DNA of 7,693 bases from assembly GCA_007130585.1 (NCBI GenBank), contig SLSE01000125.1:1-7693 (forward strand), written 5' to 3'. The notes beneath the pieces are model-generated. The model was not told the origin of the DNA. It made no database searches and saw only the letters and a program-made list of their open reading frames with translations. Within the stretch, counting starts at the first letter, position 1, and every line of letters begins with the position of its first letter. Positions 7,379 to 7,693 of the stretch are shown in pieces. The position numbers were made by a program, and so were the translations under genes. This DNA is from Syntrophomonadaceae bacterium. GTDB lineage: Bacteria; Bacillota; Dethiobacteria; DTU022.

Positions 7379-7520
7379 GTGACAGGGGGACGGGGGAACT
7401 GTCAATTTTTCCGGCCCGTTCAACACACAGCCGCATGCAGCCTGCCGCCCGGAAGCGGTCCGGGAGGGGGAAAGCTGTTTGCCTTCCGGCGGTTGACACC
7501 TCCCCCGTCTCCCTGTCAAC
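7379..7520. repeat. REPIN/MITE-like inverted-repeat element between mcsB and clpC
   Basis: Two 27-base arms (7379-7405 and 7493-7519) are inverted copies of one another with 23 of 27 positions matching; both contain GACGGGGGA. Each arm is also an imperfect palindrome: TGACAG...CTGTCA on the left and GTTGACA...TGTCAAC on the right. The interior has a further stem, CCGCCCGGAAG (7445-7455) against CTTCCGGCGG (7483-7492), ten pairs with one bulged C. Two REP-like palindromes in inverted orientation around a structured core is the layout of a REPIN, mobilised in other genomes by a RAYT transposase. There is no reading frame for a transposase inside. The element begins about seven bases after the mcsB stop and fills most of the gap to clpC. 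Copy number in the genome is unknown, so mobility is inferred. Confidence 0.7.
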
Positions 7521-7526
7521 TTATTT

Positions 7527-7693
7527 TCAGTTTAGTTTTGTCCGGCGGTCCAGGGCGTTTTTGACCTGAACCGGCCTTTCCAAATTTCTTTCCCTGCTGT
7601 CAAGCTCACTGCCGGCCAGCAACTGCAGGCAGCCGGGCCGGATTATTACCAGGAGCTCGTTTAACAACCTGTGATCCACTTCCTCGATCAATC
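7527..7693 (-). CDS. mcsB: Probable protein arginine kinase McsB, C-terminal 54 residues only
   Basis: An open frame enters from the right edge and ends at the TGA at 7527-7529. The visible tail includes EEVDHRLLNELLVIIRPGCL, then QLLAGSELDSRERNLERP. It resembles the end of McsB, where an NxLLxxxQPxxLQxLxGxxL stretch is followed by an RDxxRA motif and a final helix. McsB phosphorylates arginines on proteins destined for ClpC-ClpP. The position directly upstream of clpC, on the same strand, is that of the ctsR-mcsA-mcsB-clpC operon of Bacillota and supports the call. The motif reads RNLERP rather than RDxxRA, and the tail after it is also unlike the usual one. The kinase domain is outside the window, so activity cannot be judged. 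The call rests on a short match from memory plus context. Confidence 0.72.
   Translation of the reverse strand, partial: LIEEVDHRLLNELLVIIRPGCLQLLAGSELDSRERNLERPVQVKNALDRRTKLN

Noticed and set aside
7374..7405. Possible clpC promoter: TTGACA (7400-7405, minus) and CATAAT (7374-7379)
   Set aside because: The boxes themselves are good, but they are 20 bases apart, outside the normal 16-18. The TTGACA is part of the inverted-repeat arm, so it is explained by the repeat. It remains possible that the element gave clpC a weak promoter.
7492..7520. Right arm of the repeat as an mcsB terminator
   Set aside because: The 7-bp GTTGACA/TGTCAAC stem has a 15-base loop and is not followed by a T-run on the minus strand, so it does not look like an intrinsic terminator.
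7551..7557. GTCAAA-like heptad of the CtsR operator within the mcsB tail
   Set aside because: Only a single heptad-like GGTCAAA is seen, inside coding sequence. CtsR needs a tandem pair, and no second copy lies at the right distance.
1..7693. CRISPR arrays, tRNA or rRNA genes, transposase genes, phage genes
   Set aside because: No regularly spaced repeats, no tRNA-like folds and no such coding sequences were recognised. The window is almost fully occupied by the five genes described.

Overview
The window comes from a Gram-positive, anaerobic bacterium, most likely a member of the Bacillota/Clostridia that carries the Wood-Ljungdahl (reductive acetyl-CoA) pathway. The evidence is bacterial-type CO dehydrogenase and acetyl-CoA synthase genes, a ClpC with both the phosphoarginine-reading N-domain and a UVR motif, a McsB-type arginine kinase tail, and strong AGGAGG ribosome binding sites. 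Whether the host is an acetogen, a syntroph or a sulfate reducer cannot be told from this window.

All genes lie on the minus strand, so in transcription order (high to low coordinates) the layout is: the 3' end of mcsB (7527-7693, cut by the window edge); a 191-nt gap filled mostly by a 142-bp inverted-repeat element resembling a REPIN or small MITE (7379-7520); clpC (4903-7335); a strong intrinsic terminator (4871-4898); a 125-nt spacer with small palindromes; cooC/acsF-type nickel ATPase (3987-4745, TTG start); a 129-nt spacer; acsA, the CO dehydrogenase subunit (1887-3857); and acsB, the acetyl-CoA synthase subunit (1-1859, cut at its C-terminal end). Nearly all plus-strand open frames are antisense shadows of these genes.

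Two functional modules meet here. The right half is the end of a protein quality-control locus: McsB phosphorylates arginines on damaged proteins and ClpC, with ClpP, recognises and degrades them. The left half is a carbon-fixation/CO-metabolism module: CooC is the probable nickel-maturation ATPase, AcsA interconverts CO2 and CO at the Ni-Fe C-cluster, and AcsB condenses CO, a methyl group and CoA into acetyl-CoA at its A-cluster. All metal ligands that can be checked against the well-studied Moorella and Carboxydothermus enzymes are present. The terminator after clpC marks the boundary between the modules.

I see no wholly new system. The points worth a second look are the inverted-repeat element between mcsB and clpC, the departure from the RDxxRA motif in the McsB tail, a Tyr in place of the fourth His of the CODH proton-relay series, and the control region of cooC (TTG start, palindrome over the ribosome binding site, operator-like inverted repeat).
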